Shown here: piece after piece, positions 1-12,228 of the stretch
Numbering within the stretch: the stretch's first letter is position 1
Layout of the letters: every line of letters begins with the position of its first letter
Source of the DNA: Calliopum simillimum
Taxonomy: Eukaryota; Arthropoda; Insecta; Diptera; Lauxaniidae
Reading direction: 5' to 3'
Assembly: GCA_951812925.1 (NCBI GenBank)
Contig: OX638371.1
Span: 33,578,101 to 33,642,100, forward strand
DNA: 64,000 nucleotides
Made by a program: the position numbers and the translations under genes
The notes under the pieces: generated by a model
The model's input: the letters and a program-made list of their open reading frames with translations, nothing else
What the model was told of the DNA's origin: nothing
Database searches by the model: none

Positions 1-267
1 CGAATATGAAAAGCAGCAGCAAGAGTTATGTATGTATGTTGCATTTAAAAAATGGAATTGTGGCAGTAAATTTTTTCCAACACGCTCTAGTAAAATTGTG
101 TTATAATTTTTTATATAAAAGCAAAATTAATTGAATGCACATCAGAGCCAAACTTAATAGAGTGCATATGGAGTTTTGATATTATGTAAATGTTTAATTT
201 AATGACTTAAATTCTATTAATCACAGTCCAGTGAAATATTGCTTCATTGTTCCTATCCAAAATGATA

Positions 268-600
268 CACAGGGAGAAAAAAATAGTTCCTAATATTTTA
301 TTTCTAGGAAATTTTACTAGAATTCCAAGTCGGAATAGTGACAACTCCCCCAATTTTACCTTACTATTTGAGTCAATCCAGAATTTTGGAATAATTTTAA
401 AGTTTAGTAATTTTTTTGAAAAAAACTGCAATGATATTTACCTTACTGTAAAGTTCAAACTACAAAAAAAAAAAAAAAAGAAAACAAAAACTGACCGCAC
501 TAGTATTCAAACCGGGGATTGTCCGCACTATAGATAGAAAAACATTATTTTAGACCTTTACGCCACTGACCTATGTATATGATGAATAGGTATAAAATTT
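268..600 (-). repeat. tRNA-like (SINE-like) module, copy 1
   Basis: Read on the minus strand, the sequence has a Pol III A-box-like TAGGTCAGTGG (near 563-573), a B-box-like GGTTTGAAT (near 512-521), and then a long T run (the A run at 462-479 on the plus strand). This is the order of a tRNA-derived Pol III unit with a terminator. Just upstream on the plus strand, TACACAGGGAGAAAA (66-bp point 266 on) resembles the terminal TACACTGAGAAAA of the element at 52070. A matching right end was not found. It does not fold as an intact tRNA by eye, so I call it tRNA-like only. A related copy lies at 1480-1690. Confidence 0.45.
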
Positions 601-983
601 GTATATGAAGCAAATGTCTGGTCATATATATTTTTATCAGAATTATAAAGGTTTTATAACTATATATTAATACGTGAACAGTTTTTTTTGCGCCCCTTTT
701 GCGAGGTAACCATTTAACCGATTTTCGATATTTTTTTTTTATATGAAAGGTACTGTGGTGTAGAATCCACGAATCCAAAAATTATACTCATAAGTTGCCA
801 TTAAAGCATTTTAAAACAGGATCAAAGTTTCCCATGTAATTACAACAACAACAGCATCCACAATGTTATGCTGTGTTGTTAAGAAAGTGAATGAGACAGT
901 GGAGTGAGAGAAATTTTGTTGTTGTTGTTTTTCTCTTGCTTGCACGAAACCTGTTTCGTTGCGCTCTGTCGACGTGCTGCACT
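601..983. other. no feature seen
   Basis: AT-rich sequence with short T runs. The short open frames here have no recognisable protein motif and no splice or promoter support. Confidence 0.6.
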
Positions 984-1245
984 GATATTTTGGATGTTTC
1001 TCGATACTTTTGGACTTTTATCGATATTTTGGATGTTTCTCGATGCTTTTGGACTTTTACCGATATTTTGGATGTTTCTCGATGCTTTTGGACTTTTACC
1101 GATATTTTGGATGTTTCTCGATACTTTTGGACTTTTACCGATATTTTGGATGTTTCTCGATGCTTTTGGACTTTTACCGATATTTTGGATGTTTCTCGAT
1201 GCTTTTGCACTTTTACCAATATACATACCGATGTTTGTCGATACT
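984..1245. repeat. 39-bp minisatellite, 6 units plus a decayed seventh
   Basis: Six head-to-tail copies of a 39-bp unit start at 984, 1023, 1062, 1101, 1140 and 1179. Each begins GATATTTTGGATGTTTCTCG and continues ATRCTTTTGGACTTTTAYC. Units differ at one or two sites (for example TAC/TGC in the middle and a GGAC-to-GCAC change in unit 6). A degenerate seventh unit runs to about 1245. Because 39 is divisible by 3, open frames persist on both strands; these are by-products of the repeat and not evidence of a protein. Confidence 0.95.
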
Positions 1246-1479
1246 TTTGTGATTTTTTTTTTTATGTTTTCCGATATTTTTTGGCACAAGCACTGCACCA
1301 ATTTTTATGTTATTCGGTTTTAAGATATACTGAGCCTGCTGCATATAAAAAATGTTGCCACGATTAATGAATACTCAATGTTCTCGCTTTCTTTTGTACC
1401 AAACGGTACTCGGAAAAAGTGTATCTATCTTAAAGTAAAAGGCCAAATTTTAGCCACCGGCGATACTAGTTTTTATAAA

Positions 1480-1700
1480 ACTTCAAAAAAAAAAAGAACC
1501 AACTTATCGCATTAGGATTCGAACCGTGGTCCGTCTGTGTGATGGATAGAAAAATATTATTTTTTACGCACAATTACAAACTTGTTAGACATCTACACCA
1601 TTGACCTACTATATGATAAAGAAGTCTAAAAATTGTATATTAAGCAAGTGTCTGTCCAATCACAAATATTTTTTTTACTAGAATTATAGTCAAAATGGTT
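1480..1700 (-). repeat. tRNA-like (SINE-like) module, copy 2
   Basis: On the minus strand an A-box-like TAGGTCAATGG (near 1596-1606) is followed by a good B box, GGTTCGAATCC (near 1516-1527), then a T run (the A run at 1485-1496 on plus). The order and much of the intervening sequence match copy 1 at 460-600, including the ATTGTATATTAAGCAAGTGTCTG-like stretch upstream. This is a dispersed tRNA-related repeat. An intact cloverleaf was not found. Confidence 0.5.
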
Positions 1701-3437
1701 ATATTAGGTAAGGTAATTTATGTTTAAATTTAGTGTTAATTACTTTAATTTGCTTACAACCCGAGTGGATTCAATATTTTTATTTAAACTGAAACTAAAA
1801 CTGTGCCTTTTTTTGTAGCAAAATCTTAAATAGAATTGCATTTTAAAAATACCCACCACAGTTATCGTAAGCAATTTATATTTAGCTCACGTTATTCTCA
1901 TGACTGGCATAGTTTCAGGTTGCTACTGCTTCTTCTTTATATTGACTTGATATGTACGCGTCACTTTGACGTACGCCCGGTCCGCACGCGTCTCACGACG
2001 GTCAACGCATTTTTTAGTAGCTACCGCTACTACTGCGTTGTACTGCATCATCAATGGATATGCGTGGAACCACCATCACCACCTCCACTACTTACGCTTA
2101 CAAGTAACATTGGAGCGAACGTGTGTCGTTCAGTATACGCATTTGTGCGGGTGCGGATCATCGTGGCGAGGTAACGCAAGAGTGAATCACAAACGAAAGC
2201 AGCTGCTGGAATGTTGGACTTTGAAGACATGCCGGCGGCGGCGGTGGCCGACGTATATATACGACCACATTGAATAAATTGATTTTTCTTGCTTTAAATT
2301 TTAATGATTTTTTTTCAACTTCGTGTTTTGTTCATTGAAATATCGGCGATTTAAAGCTTTTGAGATTTGTTCTTTTCTTTAATTTTCCTATGTTTTTTAG
2401 TCATTTGAAAATGTGCGTTTTTATTTGTTTGTTTATTTGATTTTTGTTAAAACGCATGGAATTTCATTTCATGTAATAGCAACAAATTGAGGTTATGTTT
2501 TTGTGTAGAAAAATTTACAAATAATTTATTAACGTAATTTTATTTCACTAGCTACTTTTACATGATGTAATTTTGTGGTTTTAAAAATAGCCTTTATTGA
2601 ATCATGCTGTAATTGTAAAATGTTTGGAGTGTTGGGCATAATTTTTATAAAATTTACTTTTCATTTTCTTTTAGTTCTTCTTTTCCAGTAATGCATCAAA
2701 ATGAATCGCCTTTAATCCAAGGTGATGACTTAAATTTCCTCTCATTATTTGGGTTTCCAGCTTCCTGGGCTATTTCCAGGTGAACTCTGAACTGTCTTGT
2801 ACTCCAAATAGGGTTCCAGATTCAAATTCATTTTCGCATTGTCTCTTGGAGAAAAAAATCTTGTTTTTCTGGATATTTAAAAACAAATTTCTGAAAAAAG
2901 AAAAAAAACGTAAACATTTATAAATAAAACATTTTTTTTTTTTTTTTAAGTTCTTGAAAATGTTATTTGTCATCATTGACAATTCCCGTCATATGTAAAT
3001 TTTTCGAAACAAACTCCCACAAATTGGGTACGAATTTGTTTTTTGCTTTCGGCTTGCTAAAACTTAGTCGACCTTAATCAGGAAATAATAAAAGCCATCG
3101 AGTTGACACACAAAGAAGAAGATTTTCATTTCTTAAATATTTTTATTTTAATTTCTCTTTTCATTTTCTCGGTTCGAGTTTTTTCTGGACATATATATAT
3201 CTTTTCATCTGAACCATGGACATCAGACTAAAAATCTGAACATATATCTGTTTATCTGTACCCTGGACATCAGACGAAAAATCTGGACAATCCAGATAAT
3301 CTGACAACCCCATCTCCGAAGATTATGTCCAATTCCGCGTCATATTCGTAGTTTGACCATGCTTGCTATGAGCACATATCTGATAAGTAATCAGTGATTA
3401 CATTTTTATTGTCATTCGAATTTATTGACGAATACTT
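1701..3437. other. unannotated AT-rich stretch
   Basis: No gene recognised. Positions about 1955-2260 are less AT-rich than their surroundings and hold several short open frames, but no conserved motif and no convincing splice sites. The rest is simple AT-rich sequence with T and A runs. Confidence 0.5.
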
Positions 3438-3686
3438 GAGACGTTTATTTTGAAAGTGGCCTAAGTCCATTTCGAGGCAAAAAGTAATATGAATTAGCTG
3501 GCATTTTGTTCAGAACGAATCAAATTGAATTCTGTCTTTACAGAAAGTTTACCACATTGTGTGAAATTGATGGCATTATGTTTAAAAAATAGTATCGGGC
3601 AAAAAACTGATTATTACGGCAAATAATGTTAATGACATTACTTTTGCCCCGAAATGGACTTAGGTCACTTTCAAAATAAACGGCTC
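3438..3686. repeat. small inverted-repeat (palindromic) element
   Basis: The left arm GAGACGTTTATTTTGAAAGT (from 3438) continues GGCCTAAGTCCATTTCGAGGC. It is matched on the opposite strand by the arm ending at 3686 (GAGCCGTTTATTTTGAAAGT). The arms are about 50-60 bp with a few mismatches and enclose about 130 bp. Such fold-back structures are typical of MITE-like elements. No clear target duplication was seen, so the family is unassigned. Confidence 0.75.
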
Positions 3687-3895
3687 ACTTGTAAATTGTT
3701 CATTGCTATTCGGTAAAAACTTGTGTCCTGAAAATTTACTTTTTGGCAGAGATAAACCGGATGCTCTGTTGATCTCCCTCGCCTCATTTTTCATAGAAAT
3801 TATTTTTCCGATATAAGTACACTTCTTGACCTTTCCTTTTTCAATCACAACGTCGAAATATAGTCCAATTCGTCGCAAATTTAGATTAGATATAA

Positions 3896-4409
3896 CACTA
3901 TGCAACAGCCAAATCTCCCAGTGAATGCCACTATCCATTTCATATGTAAAATGGGCTGCTGATTCCGAAAATCCCACTATTTTTTTTTTCGTGTCGTTTT
4001 CGAGATATCGGTCATCGGTATCTTATTTTCTTCACAAATATATAGTCTATGATATAAAAAAGTTATTCCTTCTTGTATAAATCTGCACTTGATTTTGATT
4101 TTTTGTTAATTTTTTCGGAAAAAAAAAATTTTTTTTTTAGAAATCAATTTATTTCGCCGAAACTAACAAACCAACCAAAAAGTAGGTAATTTAATTAATT
4201 TGAATACAAATATTGGTTCTTGAGATATTTGTATTTAAATGGAACTATCTTTTTTTTTTTGGTCCGAAAACCGAAAATGACCGATATCTCGAAAACAACA
4301 CAAAATAAAAAAAGATAATGCGATTTTCGGAATCAGCAGCCCATTTTACATATAAAATGAATAATGGCATTCCCTGGGGAAAATTTTTTTACTCATTTGT
4401 TGCATAGTG
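3896..4409. repeat. inverted-repeat element with ~130-bp arms
   Basis: CACTATGCAAC at 3896-3906 pairs with GTTGCATAGTG at 4399-4409. Further in, both arms carry the same words on opposite strands: GTAAAATGGGCTGCTGATTC, then CGAAAATC, then TTTTCGAGATATCGGTCAT. The centre is an A/T run near 4120-4140. A 105-residue minus-strand open frame covers part of the left arm but matches nothing I recognise and is probably fortuitous. Confidence 0.75.
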
Positions 4410-4462
4410 AAATTTATGACGATTAAAATAAGGCTAGCTTTGTGGAGCATATAAATTCAAAA

Positions 4463-5281
4463 CTAGTAAGTGTGTTACCTTTTGCCTGGACAAACATAAA
4501 ATACACTACACTGCAGAATTATGGAAATTTTTCTTGTGCGAAAGATGCCACTACCTCGTGTCCGAATTCAAATAGCTTTGTCTCAGATCTTGCACTTACT
4601 GTTATCAGTGTTTGAGTGACATTTAGTTGGATTATCTCAAAAAATTTTTTCAGTATAGCATTTTGAAGCTTTTGCTTATATAGGAGGTGCCACGCCCCCT
4701 TGTCCGAGGTTACCTACTATAGTTTTTGCTCAGGGCTTGCTTTTACTGTCCGAATTCAAATAGCTTTGTCTCAGATCTTGCACTTACTGTCCTCAGTGTT
4801 TTAGTGGATTATCCCAAAAAATGTTTTCAGTATAGCACTTTGAAGCTTTTGCTTATATGGGAGGGGCCACGCCCACTTGTCCGATTTCGTTTAGTTTTTG
4901 CTCAGAGCTTGCGCTTACAGTCCTTAATATTTATGTGTATTATGGTTCCTTTGTCGTGAAAAATACTCCTGAAGCTGCATTTTGAATGTATTTTTTGTAT
5001 GTGAGGTAGGCGTGTCCGTTGACCAATAAAGATCATTTTCAATAAGTCGAGCTAACTTTGACAACGGAGGTAGTGTACGAAATTTCATCAAATTATCTAG
5101 CTTAGTTTTTTATTGAAAAATATTTCCACAGACATCCAGCCAGTCAGACGGACATGGCTATATCAACTCAGGAGGTGACGCTGATTAAGAATATACATAC
5201 TTTTCCATACCCGGTACACCTCATTGTCTGCGTTACAAACGGAACGACAAAGTGAATATACCCTGGGTATAGGGTATAAAA
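4463..5281 (-). mobile_element. HINE/DINE-1-like Helitron derivative, copy A
   Basis: This is a non-autonomous element of the family also at 7785, 37508, 60233 and 63421, lying in minus orientation. Its 3' end is CTAG (complement at 4463-4466), next to a T-rich insertion site, preceded by a short imperfect hairpin. Two central monomers carry GCCACGCCC cores (near 4690 and 4866). Its 5' part holds the short motif read on plus as GACGGACATGGCTATATC, and its 5' terminus is a hairpin, ATACCCT/AGGGTAT, ending at about 5280. The order of 5' hairpin, GTCY-type short repeats, central tandem repeats and 3' hairpin with CTAG is the known plan of DINE-1/HINE elements. It codes for nothing. Confidence 0.75.
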
Positions 5282-5469
5282 ATGTGGACCATCCTACTCT
5301 GGACAAGAATTTTTTTATTTTGCTCGATAACAAGTTTTTTTGATTTGTGGGGATTTTTGTGTTTTAAAATGTAACAAAATTCTCATAACTCTGGACCATT
5401 AATGACAAATTTTTTTTTTGGACTCTGGTAGGTGCAATACATATATCAAGAAAGCTTAATTTTTTTGGA

Positions 5470-5700
5470 CACTTTTCGTTACATTTTCTTATATAACAAA
5501 ATATAGTTTTGTATGAAATTTGGTAGATATTATATAGATATATAGTTATTTTAATAATATTTTAATTAAATTTGGTAGATAGGTGCTTAACATGAATACT
5601 GTAGACTGGACGAAAATTGGGCGTACTCACTGCCACGCCTATTTTTCAAACATGGTTTTCACTTAAACGTGTGCTTAGTGTATTGTTCTTATTGTTTTTA
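5470..5700. repeat. dispersed repeat 'W', copy 1 (diverged)
   Basis: The words AAATTTGGTAGATAGGTGC, GAATACTGTAGACTGG and CACTGCCACGCC recur in the same order at 15560-15690 and 33240-33320. Repeat ends are not defined. It includes one GCCACGCC core near 5634. No coding potential was seen. Confidence 0.5.
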
Positions 5701-7784
5701 ATTGAAAGGTTTTGTTCGGACAACTTTGTATGAAACTTTGCGAATGATATAATATGGCTACCTGTGGTCTTATGCTGATGTGACATTCTTGACTTTAATA
5801 TAAAAAAGCGGGCTGCGTGACAGTTTTTAATTATTTAATATTTCCGAAGGTTTGAACTCTGTCGGAATTCGTTTACTTCTGAAAAATGATATAAAAGCTA
5901 ATAAAACTATCCAATAACTTTTAATGAAAATCCAGTCATATTATATTTACTGGTGGCAGTACACTACAGTATTTGTTTATCTAAAAATATTGAATTAATT
6001 TTCTAAAATTGCAAGAATTTTTATGCCTTAAAATAGTTTTTTATTTATTTAAGTTTTCAAATAGATTTTTAGAAAATTTGTTATCTTGCGAATTCTGACA
6101 ACTCTCGCAAAATCAGAAAGATAACATACCAAATGAAAAAACAGCAAAAAACGCCCCCACATACTGAAAGCAGCGAATAAAATAAAATAACTCAGGGGCA
6201 AAAACACAAAAACAAAACAAACCACACTGATAGTAAAAACCAAAAGAAATTTATGAGTCTATTGAGTCCCAAATGGAAAATAAAAATAAATTTAAAAGTT
6301 AAAACAAAAATGCCATGTAACAATAAATTAAAAATTTAGAAAATGAAACTACACCCAATTTGTCGGCGTCTACGATTGTGTGTCCGAAATGCGTACATGA
6401 TAAACTTTGACCTTTAATTAGACGACGCAAGAAAGCGAAAATGTCAAGTACATAGTTAAATTACAGTAAAATTTATTTATGACAGACGCAATTTGTAATG
6501 CATACCCGAACGTCCGTCTGTGAAAAAAAAAATACTTTCCAAAAAACTTGACAAATTGTCAAATACTCCTGTCGTAGTTAAGTTTTCATGTTCTTTGGCT
6601 ACATATAATTAAAGTCTTTTAAAATATTTAGATAACCTCAAAAGAAGAGAAAGTGAAATGTTTCGAGTAGAACATGGCAGTGCTACCGTCGTCGTAAAAG
6701 CTAAGGACGTTGCCGCCGCCAAAGACGTACTAACTACGTTGACTATGAAGACGATAAAGACACGGAGAATTTCGAACACAAATATTATAAATATTTTATT
6801 AGCAATGTGACTGACGCAGCACAGTATCAGGCAGTGCGGAGTAGAGGAGCGTAGAGTAGTGAAAAAAGGTCACCGAATCAGCTGATAACCTAAATTCATG
6901 AGTTTGGGGAATTGTTGTTGTCGTCGTGTGGTTTTTCCTCTACGTTTTAAATGAATGAGTATAAATTCTTTGGGAATACTTTTAAGTTACTTTACCTTAA
7001 CTTTACTCTTTACATTCATTGCATGTGTATATTTGAGTGTATGTGCTTGTGTGTGTGAGTTATTTCAAAATAGCTAAAGTAAAGTAATAAATAATTGAAA
7101 GATACTTCGGTAGATACGAGTATTCACCTATGTATCTACGTACATATTGACATTACTATAGTGCGAGTAAAAGTATTTTGTATCTGTTAGGTTGCACGCA
7201 AACTTTGTGTGCTTTTTATAATATGCGATCTTTTTACCCAGCGCGCGCCTTTGCATGACGATAAATGGTTGCCAGTATTTGATCCTATTTAAAATGTGTA
7301 CATTTTTTATTAAATTTTTATAGAAAGAAGTGAAAGGTGTGGTTAAGAACTTTATTAAATTACATACATTTATCATATTGTTAGAAATTTAAGTAGTAAA
7401 ATTATTGTCATTACTTTTTAGCAATTCAATCACTAGATTGTAGTTCGATATAATTATTCTAGGTATATTTTCTCATCTTTGGCAGCTGTTTTACACATTT
7501 CAAATAATTTAAGTCTCAAAATTTCTGACTCTAAAAACGAAAGCGCAAGTTTGCGCAAGATATTTTTTCAGTTTATAATAGCTGAATATGTGGTTTAGAT
7601 GCTTTGCTTGAATTGATGCGGAACACAGACTTAAAAGGTCAAGCAAACATTATAAATCCAAGAACAAAACTTACAAATATGGTGTTACTAAAAAGTGTTT
7701 TAAATAAAACTGTTCGTCTCATATGAGTATTATTACACTGAGTTTGTTATTATAAAAATGATTTTGCCTAGGTCTTTAATTTAA
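5701..7784. other. no gene seen
   Basis: AT-rich sequence with short open frames only. Positions about 6660-6860 are somewhat richer in GC and contain CCGTCGTCG and GCCGCCGCC-like words, but no frame continues. No repeat was recognised. Confidence 0.5.
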
Positions 7785-8566
7785 CTAGTAAGGGTGTTAC
7801 CTTTAGCCTGGCCAAACATTAAATACCCTACACAGCAGTATTTTGAAAGTTTTGCTTATATGGGAGGTGTCACGCCCTCTTGTCCAAATTCACCCAGTTT
7901 TTTTCAGAGTTTAGCATTTGAGTCAAATTTGGTTGGATTATCTCAAAAAAAGTTTTCAGTTTATGGTTTTGGTTCTTTTGCTTATATGGGAGGTGCCACG
8001 CCCTCTTGTCCGAATTCACCCAGTTTTTTTACAGAGTTTGAATTTATAGTTCTTATCATTTGAGTAAAATTTAGTTTGATTATCTCAAAAAATGCTTTCA
8101 GAATAGCGTATGAAATTTTTGCTTATATGGGAGGTGCCGCGCCTTGTCCAAATTCTCCTGGTTTTTATTCAGAGCTTGCGCTTACAATTTGTAGCATTTA
8201 TGTGTATTTTAGTTGCATTATCTTGAAAAAAACTCAAAAAGTGGCATTTTGAATATATTTTTTGTATGGGCGGTAGGCGTGTCTGTTTACCGATTTCGCT
8301 CATTTTCAATATCCCGAGCTTACTTTGACACCGAAGGCTGTGCACCAAATTTCATTGAATTATCTTGCTTAGTTTTCCCAAAAAGTGTATTTCCACACAC
8401 AGCCAGCCACCCAGCCAGCCAGCCAGACAGACGGACATGGCTATATCGACTCAGGAGGTGACGCTGATCAAGAATATATATACTTTTCTATATCTGCCAC
8501 GCCTCCTTATCTGCGTTACAAACGGAAGGACAAAGGGAATATACCCTGGGTGTAGGGTATAAAAAA
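7785..8566 (-). mobile_element. HINE/DINE-1-like Helitron derivative, copy B
   Basis: It starts with CTAGTAAGGGTGTTACC at 7785 (3' end on minus) and the palindrome-like word GCCTGGCC. Three central monomers have cores near 7868, 7990 and 8134, each introduced by GCTTATATGGGAGGTG. It then has the AGCCAGCCAGCCAGACAGAC microsatellite (8403-8432), GACGGACATGGCTATATCGA, and the terminal ATACCCT...AGGGTAT hairpin ending near 8562. It is closely similar in layout to copies A and C. Short open frames inside it are by-products of the repeat. Confidence 0.82.
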
Positions 8567-9490
8567 AGTATCAGTATAGTTCTATATCAATATATCTAGT
8601 AATAATCTAGTTATAATACTTCTTTTTGACTTGATTTTCATAACTAGAAAAATTTGTTTTCTTTTTTGTAACATTTTCTACACTCAATATACAGTTATAG
8701 CATGTTTGATATTAATGTTTACTTATGTAAAATTGACAGCCGGCTTCAAAGTGTTTAGTAAACTGAAGGTCAATTAGTTCACTTTCCAGTAAATGAACAG
8801 CTTTGGTTAACTAAGCACTATGAAACCAGCCCTTAAAGTTTTTTGAACCAAATCCGGTAATAATAAATTTAATAGTTCACTTATTTTGCCTTCTCAATTT
8901 TTGCACATGATTTTTTAGGAGCATTTAACAGCTTTATGTGATCGTACATGAATTACACAGGTTTACAAAAAAAAAAAAAAAATGTCATGGCGTTTTGACC
9001 AAAGTATGTGTTTCCTAGGGACTTTGACGTCCTGAATCCGAATCCGGGGTCCGTTTTCGTCTAGAACGTCTGAGAAAAAATATTTCAAGGTCATATGGAG
9101 GTCATGTGTCGTTTAGTGATAAATTCGCAAAAATTCTGAAACTAATTATGTATTTATCATTGAGTTTTTAGTCCTTAAAACGAATATGTGATCAAATTAG
9201 GTATCTCGGACCTAGTTTCGGAGACATAGCCATTGGAAGATCCGCACATATCTTTTATGAAAACCGCTGTAAGTTGGGAACCCCTGGATGGATTTGTGAA
9301 ATATTCATGTCATAGGAAAGGTATTTTTTAAAATTCAATATATGATTTTTCATAAAGATTGATTTATCCGGAGTCGATTAGTGCTAGAATTGAGCATCTT
9401 AACCCTTAAACTATGATAATTCTTTATACTTTTCGTAACGCTGCATTGGTCCATAACTTTGTACTAAAATTTTGCGTTGAACCTAATTCC
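8567..9490. other. no feature seen
   Basis: AT-rich sequence without a recognisable gene, terminal repeat or tandem repeat. Confidence 0.5.
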
Positions 9491-9494
9491 GTAA

Positions 9495-10040
9495 GCGCGT
9501 GCACCTTATTCCGTGCCAACTTAAATTATAATTTATTTTCTGTACACAACCCTCAAAAACTTCTAGTTACTTCATTTTATACATTTTAAAATTTATTTAT
9601 CTCTAATTCTGCTAACATTATTTTGTTTTTTTATCTTTAAGAAACATTTATAAGTTCACATTACACATTACAAATGAAGTAGTCAACTAAATAAAAAAAG
9701 TCACGGAATTCGGTTTACTTTTACAAATTTATGCACGTTATTCCGGCAGTAAGAAATTCATAGCTCTCTGAAATTTGTTTCAAAATTGATCACATTATAC
9801 ACAATTTATTATTTATAGTTTTGAAAGGGAAAATCATATGCCGTAATTACATCACTCCATTCAGAAAAGTTAACTTATTATGTGAGAAAACATTTTTTTG
9901 TATATTTCACAACTATCAATAGTTTTTTTTTTCGAAAATTGATGGTTCTTTATTTTCCTGATTACGTGATAGTCACGGAATAACGTTCACTCATAAAAAT
10001 TATGCACCTTATTCCGGCGGAAGTAAAATCATAGTTTTCT
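9495..10040. repeat. diverged ~270-bp repeat
   Basis: AGTCACGGAAT at about 9702 and 9972, and ATGCACSTTATTCCGGC at 9731 and about 10002, show the same words about 270 bp apart, each followed by a GTAARAAATCATAG-like word. A third related word, GCACCTTATTCCG, lies at 9500. It looks like an old tandem duplication. Nothing coding was seen. Confidence 0.5.
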
Positions 10041-10059
10041 TTATAAAAAAGTTAATTTT

Positions 10060-12210
10060 TGCTTTAAAACTATTAGAAAACTTTTTTGAAGTTATCATAA
10101 ATTGTTAATTTGACAAATTTCAATAACATATACAAACATGTGATCCAGGAAACCCTTACAAAAAGTTGTATGCTACCGAACACTTATCAAAGATATTAAA
10201 AATTAGCTATTTGAAACATCATTATAAAGTTATTAGCTAACTTTAAGAATTTTTAAGTGTGTTACTTAATGACATTTGTATAATGAAAATTAATTTTTAA
10301 TTGAACTTTTCAGTCATATACTTATTTGCAAAGATCGATTTACATATAAATCTATCAATACATTTTCTAACACATAATTATGACAAATTAAGGAACGGAT
10401 TAAAAACATGACTATAGTGACATATGTTTCGTCTTTCACCACAAATTAGTTCTTCTTGGCATTAACTAAAAGTATGGAGTATGTTTTGGCTTAAAAGTAT
10501 TCGAAAATGCTCCTTATTTTCCAACAAAAAGGAAAACTGGCGGAATAACTTACTATCCTGTAATTCGGTAGGTACATTTACCTTAACTTATGGAAATGTT
10601 CCTTACTATGATGGTGAATTTGCTCTCGCGTTCTCTTATAAACCATACTAAGAAAATTTCAAACGGATTTTGACCATTGGGTGGTTCTAGTACATATTAG
10701 AAATTCTGCATTCCTTGGTTCTGGGATAAGGAGGACAATGTGATGGAACTGTCAACAATTATTTCAGCAAATACCGTTATGGTAGTATTTAGTTTGGCAT
10801 TATTGAAGTTCTTACAATTGTTATATAAATTTCTTGTCGGTGAATGTTTCCATTATGAGGGAAGAAATTTTTATATACTAGAAATTAGCATAAGGCTTAG
10901 AAAGGCTGCATATATGTATGGCAATTAATCAGGGTTCATTAATTCCGGCGATTGTGTTGACACCAAACTGTATGGCTCAGAAGTAGGGTATGGCTCAAAC
11001 CATTCTATTTCATATAATTTCTTGCAAGGAGCTAGAATATTGGTTTCGAAAAAATTCTGTTTTCGGAGCCTCAAAGAACATAATGACGTTGATTTCTTAG
11101 CCTAAACAGCCTCTAGAAAAAAATATTATTGCGCTTTTCGGACTCATATATATATATATTTTGGCTGTTGTCTAGTGTTATTTGAATTCTTCATGAAAAT
11201 ATTGTGAAAAGCTTATAGACACAAGATGCTTTTTCGAAGAACTTCTATTATTTGTTATAAAAAAATCTTCTTTGCAAAGCATGCTGAAACCACACGTTTT
11301 TTTAATCCCGACTGCCACATTATTTCTCTAATTTGTTCATTTTCTTTCTCTAAAATCCGAAAAGATCTTAACTTGCTTACTAACTAAGCAATTTGCATTA
11401 TGTACTCAAGCTTTACCTACTGACTGTCAAATAAAATGAAAAGTCCAAAGTAAAACTTAATTTCGCAAAGCAAGCAGCAACAGCAGTGGGCCTGGTGATA
11501 ATTGCTCACACATTGGTAGCGCAGTGCAGGCTGACTAGCTGGCTTCATAATGGCCCAGTCGCACCATTGACTGTGCTGTTTGTGGTGTGGACTGACTCCA
11601 TGGTCGCATTGTGTGCCATGTTGACTGACTCTGCAGAGTTCCCCAAAGCAAAAGCAACTAAACCGTGACAAATATTTAATTTTCATGTTTTTCCTCATTT
11701 TCTTCGTGTCAATAAATGTTTGCAAATGGCAAACAAAATGAAATATTAAATACATAGAAAGAATAACAAGAAGACGAAGCAGCAAAAGGAAGTAAGCTCA
11801 GTGGCCCAAGTCACACCAAACCTAATACAAACGCTCTGACAGCAAACACTAACACATGCACACGCACATTTCCTCGGTGTACGTTATGTGAATGAAAAAA
11901 ACAGACTCATTCACCTCGGACTCATTAATAATGTAGGCATTTTGACAATTGGAAGGGCAATAGAGACGGCGTACGGACGGACTTGTGATGGCAAATAAAA
12001 AAAAAAAAACGAAGAAAAACCGGCGGAAAAGTAAAGAAAAATTCATACGAAGTTTGCACTTCTTTTTTCATAAGTCAGACGCCGCTAATTGTATGGAATG
12101 TTGATGGAGAATACTCAAGGATTTTACAAGTTTGTTGGAATATTTATCGAAGTAAAATATTATTGGAATAAATGACAGTCTAAGCTATCTAAAATAGCGT
12201 TTTGACATAG
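10060..12210. other. no gene seen
   Basis: AT-rich sequence with an (AT)n run near 11143-11160. Open frames of 60-122 residues at 10740, 11417 and 11486 show no known motif and have no splice support. Confidence 0.5.
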
Positions 12211-12228
12211 CAGCCAAAAGAGTAGGAT

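Noticed and set aside
891..1367. Several 80-158-residue open frames on both strands over the minisatellite
   Set aside because: They exist because the 39-bp unit is a multiple of three; no conserved motif or gene structure.
6049..6243. Small membrane protein on minus
   Set aside because: Phe/Leu-rich from T-rich DNA, and no start context or neighbouring exon.
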